52,659 nucleotides of DNA from JASFHF01 sp050123375 (GTDB taxonomy: Bacteria; Pseudomonadota; Gammaproteobacteria; UBA12402): contig JASFHF010000009.1 in the NCBI GenBank assembly GCA_050123375.1, positions 1 to 52,659 of the forward strand. The letters are read 5' to 3'. Below, piece after piece: positions 44,629 to 52,659 of the stretch. Each line of letters starts with the position of its first letter. The first letter of the stretch is position 1. A program made the position numbers and the translations under genes. The notes below the pieces were generated by a model. The model searched no databases. It saw only the letters and a list, made by a program, of their open reading frames with translations, and was not told where the DNA came from.

Positions 44629-44753
44629 AATATATGTATATTATGCGTTGTTCGTATAATTTGATTGATGTGCATAACATGAATAACTAAGACTGGATTC
44701 AGCAGTAAAACTGTGCTTATAATTAAATAATTAGTGAGTAACAGGGTGTTGGT

Positions 44754-45359
44754 ATGAAATATTTTCTTTCAACGTGTTTTTTTGTGATTGTAATAGCTTT
44801 GGGAGGTTGTAATTGCCAGAGTGGTGGTAATTGCGTGTTAGCGCCTCGTTGTGTCCAATGCAAAGTGCCAAATGCAATAACAGCATTTCCGCTAGATCCT
44901 ATGTTAACTCAATTCGGAGTGCATTACGTCTATTTGCATGGAAAATTAGTAATTTTAGTCCCAACATTAATATTATTTGAACCAGTTAGTGACGAATTAA
45001 AACCACAGGCATATCCAATTCTGGATGTGTTAGTAAAATATTTACAACAATATCCAAACGCAAATATTTTAGTTGCTGGCAATGCTAGCCCAATAGTGGA
45101 TAAAAAACTTTTTGAGCCCGGCACAATTTCATTGCGTCGCGCCCGCAATGTTGCAAAATATTTTAAATCTCACGGAATTCTCCCAGAATACCGTACATTA
45201 CTTTACACAAGTTATGGGGCGAAATATCCGATCGCGACCAACGAAAAAAATTCTGGATTAACCGCAAATCGGCGTATCCAAATTTTAGTTTATCCGCGAA
45301 ACACTTTGCCTTATGCCGGCTGCAAAAAACCGCCGAAAGTTATTTTTTATCATTGGTGA
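44754..45359 (+). CDS. OmpA-family lipoprotein, possible IcmN/DotK
   Basis: The 201-residue product has a signal peptide with lipobox LGGC (Cys about 19), a cysteine-rich stretch just after it, and a C-terminal OmpA-like peptidoglycan-binding domain (about 75-180). Recognisable parts are ILDVLVKYLQQYPNANILVAGNAS, SLRRARNVAKYFKSHGI and SGLTANRRIQILVYP. Dot/Icm systems include one such lipoprotein, IcmN/DotK. Size and build fit, but the gene is 24 kb from the main cluster and other OmpA lipoproteins look alike, so the identity is a suggestion. Confidence 0.8.
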   Translation: MKYFLSTCFFVIVIALGGCNCQSGGNCVLAPRCVQCKVPNAITAFPLDPMLTQFGVHYVYLHGKLVILVPTLILFEPVSDELKPQAYPILDVLVKYLQQYPNANILVAGNASPIVDKKLFEPGTISLRRARNVAKYFKSHGILPEYRTLLYTSYGAKYPIATNEKNSGLTANRRIQILVYPRNTLPYAGCKKPPKVIFYHW

Positions 45360-45414
45360 TTTTCGCTTAAACTAATTGCTATTATTGACTATTATCGATG
45401 AGTAGCGAAAAGTA

Positions 45415-46233
45415 TCAGAACCTATGCCGCTTAATTTGTTTCATTGCCATAATTTTGGTGGCGATTTCTTCGATCGAAAATGCCGTTGAATTTAAGAATG
45501 GGACGTTAGAGCGTTTAAAAATTTTTTCTACCATAGATAATTCTTTTTGACATTGCGGCAGCGACGCGTAATTACTGTTAGGTTTTCGTTGTTGGCGGAT
45601 TTCATGTAAACGTTGTGCGGTGATGGTCAAACCAAATAGTTTGTCTTTATATGCTTCTAAACTTTTTGGCAAGGTAGCAATCGATAAATCTTCTTCAGTC
45701 AATGGATAATTTGCGGCGAACAATCCAAATTTTAATGCTAAATATAAACTGGTTGGCGTTTTGCCGCAGCGTGAAACACCAATTAAAACAATATCAGCAT
45801 TTTTATAATGATTTATACCGATTCCGTCATCGGTGTTTAATGCAAATTCGATTGCGGAAACGCGGGCATCATAAGTTTTAAAATTAGCAATTTTATGCAA
45901 TTCGCCGATTTTCTGCGCGTATTTACTGTGTAATTCTTCTTCTAAAGTTGGAATAAATGCGTCAAAGAAATCGATAAACAAACAATTGCAATTACGCATA
46001 ATCTTGCGCATTTTTGGATTGGCTAAGGTAGAAAAAACCAGTACTTTTGAATGGGTCTCATTGCTCGCTTGATTGATTTGTTCTAGAACTTGTTTAGCAT
46101 TTTCGACCGTATTTATATACGGAATGGTAGTTTGTTCAAACTCAAGATCTTTAAATTGTGTCAAAAGGCTACGTCCCAGCGTTTCGGCCGTAATCCCAGT
46201 ACTATCGGAAATAAAAAAAACAATTCGTCGCAT
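45415..46233 (-). CDS. ppsR: PpsR, PEP synthase regulatory kinase/phosphorylase
   Basis: PpsR switches phosphoenolpyruvate synthase off and on by ADP-dependent phosphorylation and Pi-dependent dephosphorylation. The 272-residue protein begins RRIVFFISDSTGITAETLG and has the P-loop GVSRCGKTPTSLYLA, both hallmarks of this DUF299 family. No pps gene is in the window. The start at ATG 46233 is clear. Confidence 0.95.
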   Translation of the reverse strand: MRRIVFFISDSTGITAETLGRSLLTQFKDLEFEQTTIPYINTVENAKQVLEQINQASNETHSKVLVFSTLANPKMRKIMRNCNCLFIDFFDAFIPTLEEELHSKYAQKIGELHKIANFKTYDARVSAIEFALNTDDGIGINHYKNADIVLIGVSRCGKTPTSLYLALKFGLFAANYPLTEEDLSIATLPKSLEAYKDKLFGLTITAQRLHEIRQQRKPNSNYASLPQCQKELSMVEKIFKRSNVPFLNSTAFSIEEIATKIMAMKQIKRHRF

Positions 46234-46384
46234 GCAAGTAGTTTACGCTTAAATTTTTTAAAAATCGAGAAAGTTTTTGCAGAGAGAAACGCAAAAAATA
46301 AAGCCAGAACCACGTAGTTTTTACGCTGTTTTTGTAAATCCAAATGGGTTATTATCTGTTTCTGACGATAAGATTGGAGGAGAG

Positions 46385-47243
46385 ATGAAAGCAAACTTAG
46401 CGATTTTTGAAAATTTTGAAATTCGGCGAATGTATGATGAAGAAAAAGAAAAATGGTTTTTCTCGGTTATAGATATTATTCAGGTTTTGATTCAGCAGCC
46501 GGATTATCAGGCAGCAAGGAATTATTGGAAGGTATTGAGAAAGTAGGTTAAAAAAAGAAGGTGGTGAAGTGGTTACAAATTGTAACCGGTTGAAACTGCA
46601 GGCAGGGGATGGCAAGATGCGGCTAACCGATGTTGCCGATGCAGAGATTTTATTGCGTCTTATTCAGTCAGTTCCGAGCCCTAAAGCGGAGCCGATTAAA
46701 TTGTGGCTAGCCAAAGTTGGTTATGAACGGATGCAGGAAATGGTTGATCCGGAAAAGTCGCTTAATCGTGCCAAAGAAAATTGGCGTAAGCATGGTCGCA
46801 GTGAGAAATGGATTCAGCAAAGAATGATGGGACAAGCAACTCGTGATAAGTTGACTGCTTATTGGAGAAAAAGCGGAATTAAAGAAGGAAAAGAGTTTGC
46901 TGTACTTACAGAAATTATTCATCAGGAGTGGGCTGATATTAGTATTAAAAATCATAAGAAATTGAAAGGTCTGAAAACACAAAATTTGCGCGATCATATG
47001 AGCGAGGCTGAGCTTGTTTTTAGCGCTTTAGCGGAATTATCAACTAAACAAATAGCTGAGGCTATGAACGCAGAGGGAATGATGGAAAATAAAGTAGCTG
47101 GTAAGAAAGGCGGCAATATTTCCAAAAAAGCCAGATTGGAGCTTGAAAAGAAAACTGGCAAAAGTGTGATTTCAGATAAAAATTATTTGCTATCCAAGGG
47201 GAAGTCTAAAGTCAAATCGAAGGTTGAGAAGAAAAAGAAATAG
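46385..47243 (+). pseudogene. Phage antirepressor-like gene with a frameshift
   Basis: Two frames together make one protein of about 285 residues of a phage antirepressor (BRO-N-like) family. The first encodes MKANLAIFENFEIRRMYDEE through YWKVLRK and stops at TAG 46544-46546. Dropping one base there lets the next frame continue RLKKEGGEVVTNC, then TDVADAEILLRLIQSVPSPK and a long conserved C-terminal part ending in a Lys-rich tail. The ribosome site GGAGGAGAG precedes ATG 46385. The simplest reading is a one-base insertion. A programmed +1 shift at AAG-TAG-G is possible but less likely. A deleted second copy lies at about 50316-50480. Confidence 0.8.
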
Positions 47244-47313
47244 ACTTATTCTTTTCTGAGTACAAAAATTTTGTCAAAACTTTTTGATCTTGCTGTGTAG
47301 GTAGGCTAGTTTG

Positions 47314-47703
47314 ATGAGCACAAAAATAAGCATTTCAAAAAAACAAGGTATTTGCGACAAAATTTATACAATTCGTGGTAAACAAGTTATGTTGGATCGT
47401 GATTTAGCTGCATTGTATCAAGTGGAAACGAAGGCATTAAACCAAGCAGTTAAAAGAAATAAAGATAGATTTCCATCTGATTTCATGTTTCAGCTAATTA
47501 ATGAAGAATACGGAGATTTAAGGTCACAATTTGTGACCTTAAAGAATTTGAGTAGAGGTAAGCACAGAAAGTATTTGCCATATGTTTTCACGGAACAAGG
47601 AGTAGTAATGCTATCTGGGGTGCTGAAAAGCAAAATTGCAGTTGCAACCAGCATTCAAATATTAAGGAATTTCAAAATGCTGCGTAGGAGGTTTGCGCAA
47701 TAG
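47314..47703 (+). CDS. ORF6N-domain phage-type DNA-binding protein
   Basis: The 129-residue protein has the ORF6N domain: IYTIRGKQVMLDRDLAALYQVETKALNQAVKRN followed by FPSDFMFQL and YVFTEQGVVMLSGVL. Such domains occur in phage antirepressors and regulators. The natural full-length proteins often carry an extra C-terminal part; here the protein ends after RRRFAQ, so it may be shortened. ATG 47314 is preferred over the TTG at 47311. Confidence 0.85.
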   Translation: MSTKISISKKQGICDKIYTIRGKQVMLDRDLAALYQVETKALNQAVKRNKDRFPSDFMFQLINEEYGDLRSQFVTLKNLSRGKHRKYLPYVFTEQGVVMLSGVLKSKIAVATSIQILRNFKMLRRRFAQ

Positions 47704-48073
47704 ACAATCCATTTTTTATTGTAAAGTTGGTTTAGAAATTGATTGAAAGTAAAATGTTAGTGTAATTGTTGTTTAATTTTTTTTGGAATAATTAAATTTT
47801 TAGTTGAGCAAAACAGCTTAATGATTTAATAACGCCACATTCGCATTAAAGTAGACTAATGAAAGAATATGTTTTTCCATTTGTTAAGAGCTTGCCCGAA
47901 AAATCAAAAATTAGTCAAAATCCAATTAATTTAAGTTTATAATCACCAAGCTCTTATAGGAATTAAAAGAAAGTAGGCTTATAATCCAAATATCTTGTTA
48001 GACATGCAAATGCACATCTAACAAGATTTTATAATTAATTGTTTTTAAAGGATTTTTAAGGGAAATTTTTCAA
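47704..48073. other. Non-coding gap with a terminator-like hairpin
   Basis: This 370-bp AT-rich stretch has no supported gene. A perfect 11-bp stem (47992-48002 with 48017-48027, ATCTTGTTAGA) followed by TTTT lies 44 bp before the ATPase gene and resembles a rho-independent terminator or attenuator. A weaker pair TAAGAGCTT/AAGCTCTTA lies at about 47885-47893 and 47948-47956. Confidence 0.55.
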
Positions 48074-49513
48074 ATGAGTGCTTTTATAGGCAGAGAATAT
48101 GAGCTTAAAAGACTTAATGGGCTGCTTGGAATGCGTTCTGCTAGGTTTGTGGTCGTTGAGGGGCGCAGACGTATAGGTAAAAGTAGGCTATTAAGAGAGT
48201 TTTCTAAATCAGTTGATAAAGTATATTGGTTTACTGGTTTAGCACCAGAAGGTGAAATAACAGCGGAGATGCAAAGAAATGAATTTGCTAACCAATTACT
48301 TAAGCAGATATCAAAAAAAGAAGTTAAGCATACTGATTGGAGCGATTTATTTTGGGAATTATCTAAACGCACACAGCAAGGAAATGTATTAATTGTTTTA
48401 GATGAGATTAGCTGGATGGGTTCAAAAGATCCGGCTTTCTTGGGTAAGCTAAAGAATGCATGGGATTTACATTTTTCGAAAAATGATCGTTTAATTCTTG
48501 CCGTCTCTGGTTCTGTGTCTTCGTGGATTGATAAAAATTTATTAAGTAGTACTGGCTTTGTTGGCAGAATTTCTCTTGTATTAAAATTAAAAGAGTTGCC
48601 ATTATACGATTGTGCTGAGTTTTGGGATAGTTTAAAAACGGATATTGCAGCGTACGAAAAATTGAAAGTATTGGCTGTTACAGGAGGGGTGCCACGTTAC
48701 TTAGAAGAAATAGATCCGCGTTTATCCGCGGAAGATAATATTAAAAATATGTGCTTTCAGCCGGAGGGTGTTTTGTTTCGTGAATTTAATAACATTTTTC
48801 ATGATTTATTTTCAAAACGTAGTGCCCTCTATAAGAAAGTTGTTAATTGTTTGTCTGATAGGAATTTAAGACAAGTAGATATTTACAAAAAACTTGGTTT
48901 AGCTAATAGCAGTGATCTTGCGCATTATCTTGAAGATCTTGACAAGGCTGGATTTATAACGCGTGATTACACTTGGAGTCTGGGTTCAGGTAAAAGATCA
49001 AGTCTTAGCAAATATAGAATAAGTGATAATTATATTAGATTTTATCTAAAATATATTGAACCGAGAAAGGATCAAATTACAAGACATGAGTTTGAAACCC
49101 GTTCTCTAAGTGCATTGCCAGGATGGTATTCATTAATGGGGTTACAATTTGAAAATTTAGTTTTATCAAATAGAGCAAGAATTCGCAAAATCATTGGTGT
49201 ATCACCTGATGATATTATTTATGAAAATCCTTTTTTCCAAATGAAAACCACGAGACAGAAAGGATGTCAAATTGATTATCTTATACAAACTAGATTTGAT
49301 ACTTTATATGTTTGTGAGATAAAGTTTTCAAAAAACCTTGTGGGTGTTGAAGTCATATCTGAGGTTAAGGAAAAAATAAAAAAATTAAAAAAACCTAGAA
49401 GTACATCGTGTCGAGCGGTGTTAATTCATACGAATGGAGTAACGGATGATGTATTAGATACTGGATATTTTGTAAAAATTATAGATTTCAGCCAATTATT
49501 GAATAAGGGATAG
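48074..49513 (+). CDS. AAA ATPase of the DUF234 type
   Basis: The 479-residue protein has an N-terminal P-loop (FVVVEGRRRIGKSRL, about 26-40), Walker B-like NVLIVLDEISWM and the sensor stretch LILAVSGSVSSW. A winged-helix part follows (LRQVDIYKKLGLANSSDLAHYLEDLDKAGFI). The C-terminal DUF234-like domain ends in a nuclease-like core, CQIDYLIQTRFDTLYVCEIKFSKN. It was first described as an archaeal-type ATPase family and is now seen in many symbionts; the role is unknown. It is followed three bases later by the next gene. Confidence 0.88.
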   Translation: MSAFIGREYELKRLNGLLGMRSARFVVVEGRRRIGKSRLLREFSKSVDKVYWFTGLAPEGEITAEMQRNEFANQLLKQISKKEVKHTDWSDLFWELSKRTQQGNVLIVLDEISWMGSKDPAFLGKLKNAWDLHFSKNDRLILAVSGSVSSWIDKNLLSSTGFVGRISLVLKLKELPLYDCAEFWDSLKTDIAAYEKLKVLAVTGGVPRYLEEIDPRLSAEDNIKNMCFQPEGVLFREFNNIFHDLFSKRSALYKKVVNCLSDRNLRQVDIYKKLGLANSSDLAHYLEDLDKAGFITRDYTWSLGSGKRSSLSKYRISDNYIRFYLKYIEPRKDQITRHEFETRSLSALPGWYSLMGLQFENLVLSNRARIRKIIGVSPDDIIYENPFFQMKTTRQKGCQIDYLIQTRFDTLYVCEIKFSKNLVGVEVISEVKEKIKKLKKPRSTSCRAVLIHTNGVTDDVLDTGYFVKIIDFSQLLNKG

Positions 49514-49516
49514 TGC

Positions 49517-50122
49517 ATGATTACAGGCATAACCGTAGGAATTTTAAAATATTGCGTACCACCGTTGATAATAGGCTTAATGGGCTGGGGTGGCGGCTGG
49601 CTTGCTGCTAAGCGCAGATATAAAGGTGAAGTGTATGGCATCTTATTAAAAGACAAACGGCAAGCCAGGTTAGAGCTTAATGATTGTTTATATGATATAA
49701 AATCTTACTATCAACTTGTAAAAGAAGAATATGAGCTTGATTATATTTTTTGTGATTCGAAAAATCTTGCGGTATCTTTTTTAAAGAGGTTAGAAAACGA
49801 TTTTAATGAAAAAGCAGATAGGTATCGTGTTAGCCACAAAAAACTTTCAAAGTTAATGAATACTAAAAGGATGTTTTATACCAGCTTTGTTATTGGAGCA
49901 AGTGACACAATTTTGCTTTTCATAAAAAATAAATTTAAATTTATTTTTTATGAAAATTATCGCGAACATTCATTTCATGGAAATTATGTTTTCGTTCATC
50001 CAGATACGGTGGCTAGTATTTTGACAGAACAGATTAAATTAATTGATAAAGTTTTAAATCGTGATTTTGTGGAAGATTTAATTGAGTTAAAGGCTTCTAA
50101 AAAAACAAGGAGGGGGTTGTGA
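49517..50122 (+). CDS. Small membrane protein downstream of the DUF234 ATPase
   Basis: I do not recognise this 201-residue protein. It has one N-terminal membrane segment with a glycine-rich end (about 8-30, LMGWGGGWLAAKRR). The remainder is a charged, helical cytoplasmic part with a probable coiled coil and a conserved-looking SHKKLSKLMNTKRMFYTSF stretch. ATG 49517 follows the ATPase stop directly, so it is likely co-translated and a possible partner of that ATPase. Confidence 0.65.
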   Translation: MITGITVGILKYCVPPLIIGLMGWGGGWLAAKRRYKGEVYGILLKDKRQARLELNDCLYDIKSYYQLVKEEYELDYIFCDSKNLAVSFLKRLENDFNEKADRYRVSHKKLSKLMNTKRMFYTSFVIGASDTILLFIKNKFKFIFYENYREHSFHGNYVFVHPDTVASILTEQIKLIDKVLNRDFVEDLIELKASKKTRRGL

Positions 50123-50301
50123 GTTTATTGACAAGACGTATACAAGAATACTATGAATCACACATATTTGGCAATAAATATGTTTTACTGCCGTTAATTA
50201 ACGATGTAATTATCAATAAATATTTGGTATAATTTAGTATAGTTTCAATTGGAACAAATTGTATCTTGTAAAGATTTCTTGGAGAAAGGATTTGTGTCGG
50301 C

Positions 50302-50480
50302 ATGACCATCGAGAAGTTAGAGGCAGCGGATGGCAAGAAGTTTTTAACCGATGTTGCCGATGCAGAGACTTTATTGCGACTTATTCAGTCAGTTCCGAGT
50401 CCTAAAGCTGAACCGATGAAATTATTCTTTTCTGAGCACAAAAATATTACCCAAAACTTCTTGATCTTGCTGCAGGCGGG
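50302..50480 (+). pseudogene. Deleted remnant of the phage antirepressor gene
   Basis: The DNA at about 50323-50425 encodes AADGKKFLTDVADAETLLRLIQSVPSPKAEPMK in fragments, matching the antirepressor at 46600-46705. From 50427 it jumps to a sequence that matches the DNA just after that gene's stop (47247-47300: TTATTCTTTTCTGAG..., TCTTGATCTTGCTG). An internal deletion of about 540 bp therefore separates the two homologous parts. The reading frame that remains is short and overlaps the end of the convergent methyltransferase gene. Confidence 0.8.
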
Positions 50481-51864
50481 TTGGGCATATTTTGTGACTC
50501 AAACTTTTAAAGCCGATTCCTTTTGCCAAATCTTCAATATAATTTTGTGAATGGCAAAAACGTCCTGAAGGCTGCATTGCAAAATCTTGTTTTTCGCAAA
50601 CCTCGGTAGAAAAAGCTAATAACCCATTTTGTTTTAACGCATCAAAGCATGCGGTTAAGATCGATTGCAAATTACCAACATAAACTAAAACATCCGCCGT
50701 AAGAATTAAATCAAAAACATTTTTCTTGAGCCTTAAATATTCTAGATTTTCTGCGACAACTAATTCATCATAAATGTTTTTTTGTTGTGCTGCTTCAATC
50801 ATTTTAGGTGAAAGATCTACGCCAATTAATTTTTGCGCGCGTGTTTTAAAAACTTCACCGCAAAGTCCTGTACCACAGCCTAAATCCAAAATCATTAAAT
50901 CTTTTTTGTCGGTTGCGTGGGAAACTGCGTTAAAAAGCAGCTCAGGAACTTTATATTGTAAAGTTTTTCTAACATGTACATCAAAATGATCGGCATAAGC
51001 ATCAAATAAATTTTGCACATAAGTTTTGGGCGCTTTGTCTAAAGGCATTTTGCCTTCAATTGCATTTAATGTATATTGGATTGCTTCATTATCCGGCTGC
51101 AGTTTTAGCACTTGTTTAAAATAATGTTTGGCCGCATCAAGATTATGGTTTTCTAAATATAAAACTGCCAAATTATTTAATGCAGGCAAGTAATCAGGTT
51201 TAAGCTGTAAAATCAATTGATAATGATTAATTGCATTTTCTTTTTCATTTAATTTAGTTTCGATTACCGCAAGATTATAGATAATTTCGATGTTTTTAGG
51301 CTGCATTTTTAATAATTTTTCGCAATAAATTTTTGCTTCACCAAAACGTTTATGTATAAGCCATTCTTTGATAATGCTGGTTAAAACATCCGGGTCATTT
51401 GGTTCAAGCTCGATAATTTTTAAGAATTCTTCATTTGCATCATGAAACAGGTTTTTGGTTAGGAAAAATTTTCCTAATTCAAAATGTGCGCGCAAGTTTT
51501 TGGGTTGAGCTTTAATTACGGTTAATAAACACGCAATTCCCTCTTCTTCTTTTATTTGGGCAATCAAAACCAAACCCAAATTTATCATTGCATCTGCATA
51601 ATCTTTTTGATGTTCCAGAGCTTTACGAAATTGTTTTTCAGCATCGGCAAAATTTTTTTGCCGATATGAAAGCAACCCATAGTGATTCAATAAAAAAACC
51701 GAATTTGGTGCTAAAGCCAAGGCACGTTCAAAAGTTTTTTTTGCATCATCGAATAAATTTTGCTGCATATAAATAAATGCAAGCTGATGTAAAGCTTCAA
51801 TATCATTAGGTTTTTTTTCTAATGATTTTTTTAAATCGGATTTTAATTTTTCGATTTCGATGAT
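50422..51864 (-). CDS. TPR-repeat SAM-dependent methyltransferase; start uncertain
   Basis: The protein has about eight tetratricopeptide repeats, then a class I methyltransferase domain (LDLGCGTGLCGEVF, VDLSPKMIEAA, DLILTADVLVYVGNL). The substrate is unknown; TPRs usually dock a protein partner. The first canonical start is ATG 51768 (448 residues), but it falls in the middle of a TPR. The frame continues upstream as KPNDIEALHQLAFIYM, a good first TPR half. Upstream there is no ATG, GTG or TTG before the stop. ATC codons at 51864 and 51861 follow GGAG (51873-51870) and would give about 480 residues, overlapping the end of rdgB. The coordinates use ATC 51864. Confidence 0.8.
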   Translation of the reverse strand: MIEIEKLKSDLKKSLEKKPNDIEALHQLAFIYMQQNLFDDAKKTFERALALAPNSVFLLNHYGLLSYRQKNFADAEKQFRKALEHQKDYADAMINLGLVLIAQIKEEEGIACLLTVIKAQPKNLRAHFELGKFFLTKNLFHDANEEFLKIIELEPNDPDVLTSIIKEWLIHKRFGEAKIYCEKLLKMQPKNIEIIYNLAVIETKLNEKENAINHYQLILQLKPDYLPALNNLAVLYLENHNLDAAKHYFKQVLKLQPDNEAIQYTLNAIEGKMPLDKAPKTYVQNLFDAYADHFDVHVRKTLQYKVPELLFNAVSHATDKKDLMILDLGCGTGLCGEVFKTRAQKLIGVDLSPKMIEAAQQKNIYDELVVAENLEYLRLKKNVFDLILTADVLVYVGNLQSILTACFDALKQNGLLAFSTEVCEKQDFAMQPSGRFCHSQNYIEDLAKGIGFKSLSHKICPTRLQQDQEVLGNIFVLRKE

Positions 51865-52442
51865 ATTTTCTCCAATAATAACTTTAATGCTTTGCCGCGA
51901 TGGCTAATTACATTTTTTTCTGCAGGTTCTAATTCAGCTGCGCTGCAATTAAATTCCGGCACAAAAAATATTGGATCAAAACCAAAACCTTTGTTACCGC
52001 GCGCAGAGGTTAAAATTTTTCCTTCCCAAATACTTTCCGCAATTATTGGTTCAGGATCAAATTCATTTTGTAACAAAACTAAAACACAATGATATCGTGC
52101 GGTTCGTTCTTCTTCCGGTATATTTTTTATGGCGTCTAATAATGCGTCAATTTTTTGTTGTTGAGTTGAGTCTTTGCCTGCAAAACGAGCTGAATGAATT
52201 CCTGGTTGTCCATTTAATGCATCTACGCAAAGTCCTGAATCATCAGCAAGTGATGGTAAATTAGTGTGATGACAAGCATTGCGTGCTTTTAAAATTGCAT
52301 TTTCCACAAAAGTTAAACCAGTTTCCTCAGTTTCTGGTATTGGAAAATCACTTTGTGAAACAAGTTTTATTTTGGTGTCAGCAAAGATATGCTGAAATTC
52401 CTTTAATTTATGTAAATTGTTGCTTGCTAAGACAATTATCAT
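51843..52442 (-). CDS. rdgB: RdgB, XTP/dITP diphosphatase
   Basis: RdgB removes ITP, dITP and XTP from the nucleotide pool. The 199-residue protein begins MIIVLASNNLHKLKEF and has the family motif LADDSGLCVDALNGQPGIHSARFAG and GFGFDPIF. Length is normal. I chose ATG 52442 from the family N-terminus; further upstream in-frame ATGs add unconserved residues. Its 3' end overlaps the methyltransferase frame. Confidence 0.96.
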   Translation of the reverse strand: MIIVLASNNLHKLKEFQHIFADTKIKLVSQSDFPIPETEETGLTFVENAILKARNACHHTNLPSLADDSGLCVDALNGQPGIHSARFAGKDSTQQQKIDALLDAIKNIPEEERTARYHCVLVLLQNEFDPEPIIAESIWEGKILTSARGNKGFGFDPIFFVPEFNCSAAELEPAEKNVISHRGKALKLLLEKISSKSKN

Positions 52443-52535
52443 GTTGTTGAATTTAAGCATAATATATTGGTTTTTCATAGAAGTTTTTGCTCATTTCATG
52501 TTACTATAGTGTAATCTTTACGGAGAATTAATATG

Positions 52536-52659
52536 GTGCGCCAAGAGGCGGATAAATATCAGTCGGTGAAAATCCGACCTACGTAAAGATTAGCCGTCAA
52601 CGTAGAACCGAACTTTACACTGAAGGAGGTAACAAATTTGGTGAAGCTAAAGGGAGGGA
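52536..52659 (+). other. Possible 5' end of a group II intron (partial)
   Basis: No open frame fits here, yet the sequence looks structured. It starts GTGCGCC, the consensus 5' end of bacterial group II introns (GTGYG), followed by hairpin GTCGGTGAAAATCCGAC (52562-52578), then ACGTAGAACCGAAC and purine-rich runs, in the style of intron domain I. The window ends before any reverse transcriptase gene. The segment just upstream, GTAATCTTTACG (52511-52522), is complementary at 11 of 12 positions to 52582-52593. A riboswitch or other structured RNA leader is the alternative. Confidence 0.4.

Noticed and set aside
52501..52659. Cobalamin or other known riboswitch at the right edge
   Set aside because: I could not find the conserved B12-box or another riboswitch core; the GTGCGCC start favours an intron, though this is not settled.

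Overview
The window comes from the chromosome of an AT-rich, host-associated gammaproteobacterium. It carries a Dot/Icm type IVB secretion cluster (icmQ, icmS, icmT, dotD, dotC, dotB, dotA, icmV, icmW, icmX) about 12 kb from the replication origin (yidC-yidD-rnpA-rpmH / oriC / dnaA-dnaN-recF-gyrB). From memory, one continuous icmQST-dotDCB-dotA-icmVWX block resembles Coxiella and its relatives more than the two separate regions of Legionella. I therefore favour the Legionellales (Coxiellaceae/Diplorickettsiaceae-like) but cannot name a genus.

Layout. 1-930: the tail of an unknown gene, a terminator and a four-cysteine zinc-finger protein. 1053-10583: one giant non-ribosomal peptide synthetase, A-T-C-A-T-C-A-T-C, whose adenylation codes read as Thr, a Val-like residue, and Thr. 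It ends in a condensation-like domain instead of a thioesterase. 10788-20284: the Dot/Icm cluster, with no icmR-type gene between icmS and icmQ and an extra secreted small protein between icmW and icmX. 20398-24414: a tight unit of serine recombinase, cyclodipeptide synthase (XYP type), histidine kinase with a PQ-loop membrane head and two PAS domains, and a receiver-HPt protein. This looks like a signal-synthase/sensor module and is the most interesting part of the window. 24752-31775: yicC, alkD-like, a DUF4143-type ATPase, mnmE, yidC, yidD, rnpA and rpmH. 31776-33558: oriC with DnaA boxes, split from dnaA by a young NHL-repeat beta-propeller gene. 33559-40703: dnaA, dnaN, recF and gyrB, interrupted by a higBA-like toxin-antitoxin pair. 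40792-46233: a second DUF4143-type ATPase, kbl-tdh (threonine to glycine), an OmpA-like lipoprotein and ppsR. 46385-50480: accessory DNA with a frameshifted phage antirepressor, an ORF6N protein, a DUF234-type ATPase plus a membrane protein, and a deleted second antirepressor copy. 50422-52442: a TPR-methyltransferase and rdgB. The right edge may hold the 5' end of a group II intron.

The intergenic DNA is rich in long palindromes. One family, with near-perfect 20-30 bp arms, sits in six gaps in and around the dot/icm cluster. In one gap it is expanded into five 61-bp tandem units, four of which have lost one arm. A second family (GGGGTCAGGTCTTGAATTTT arms) occurs before yicC and between kbl and tdh. 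Two further long hairpins share a similar loop but have unrelated stems. I saw no tRNA, rRNA or CRISPR array.
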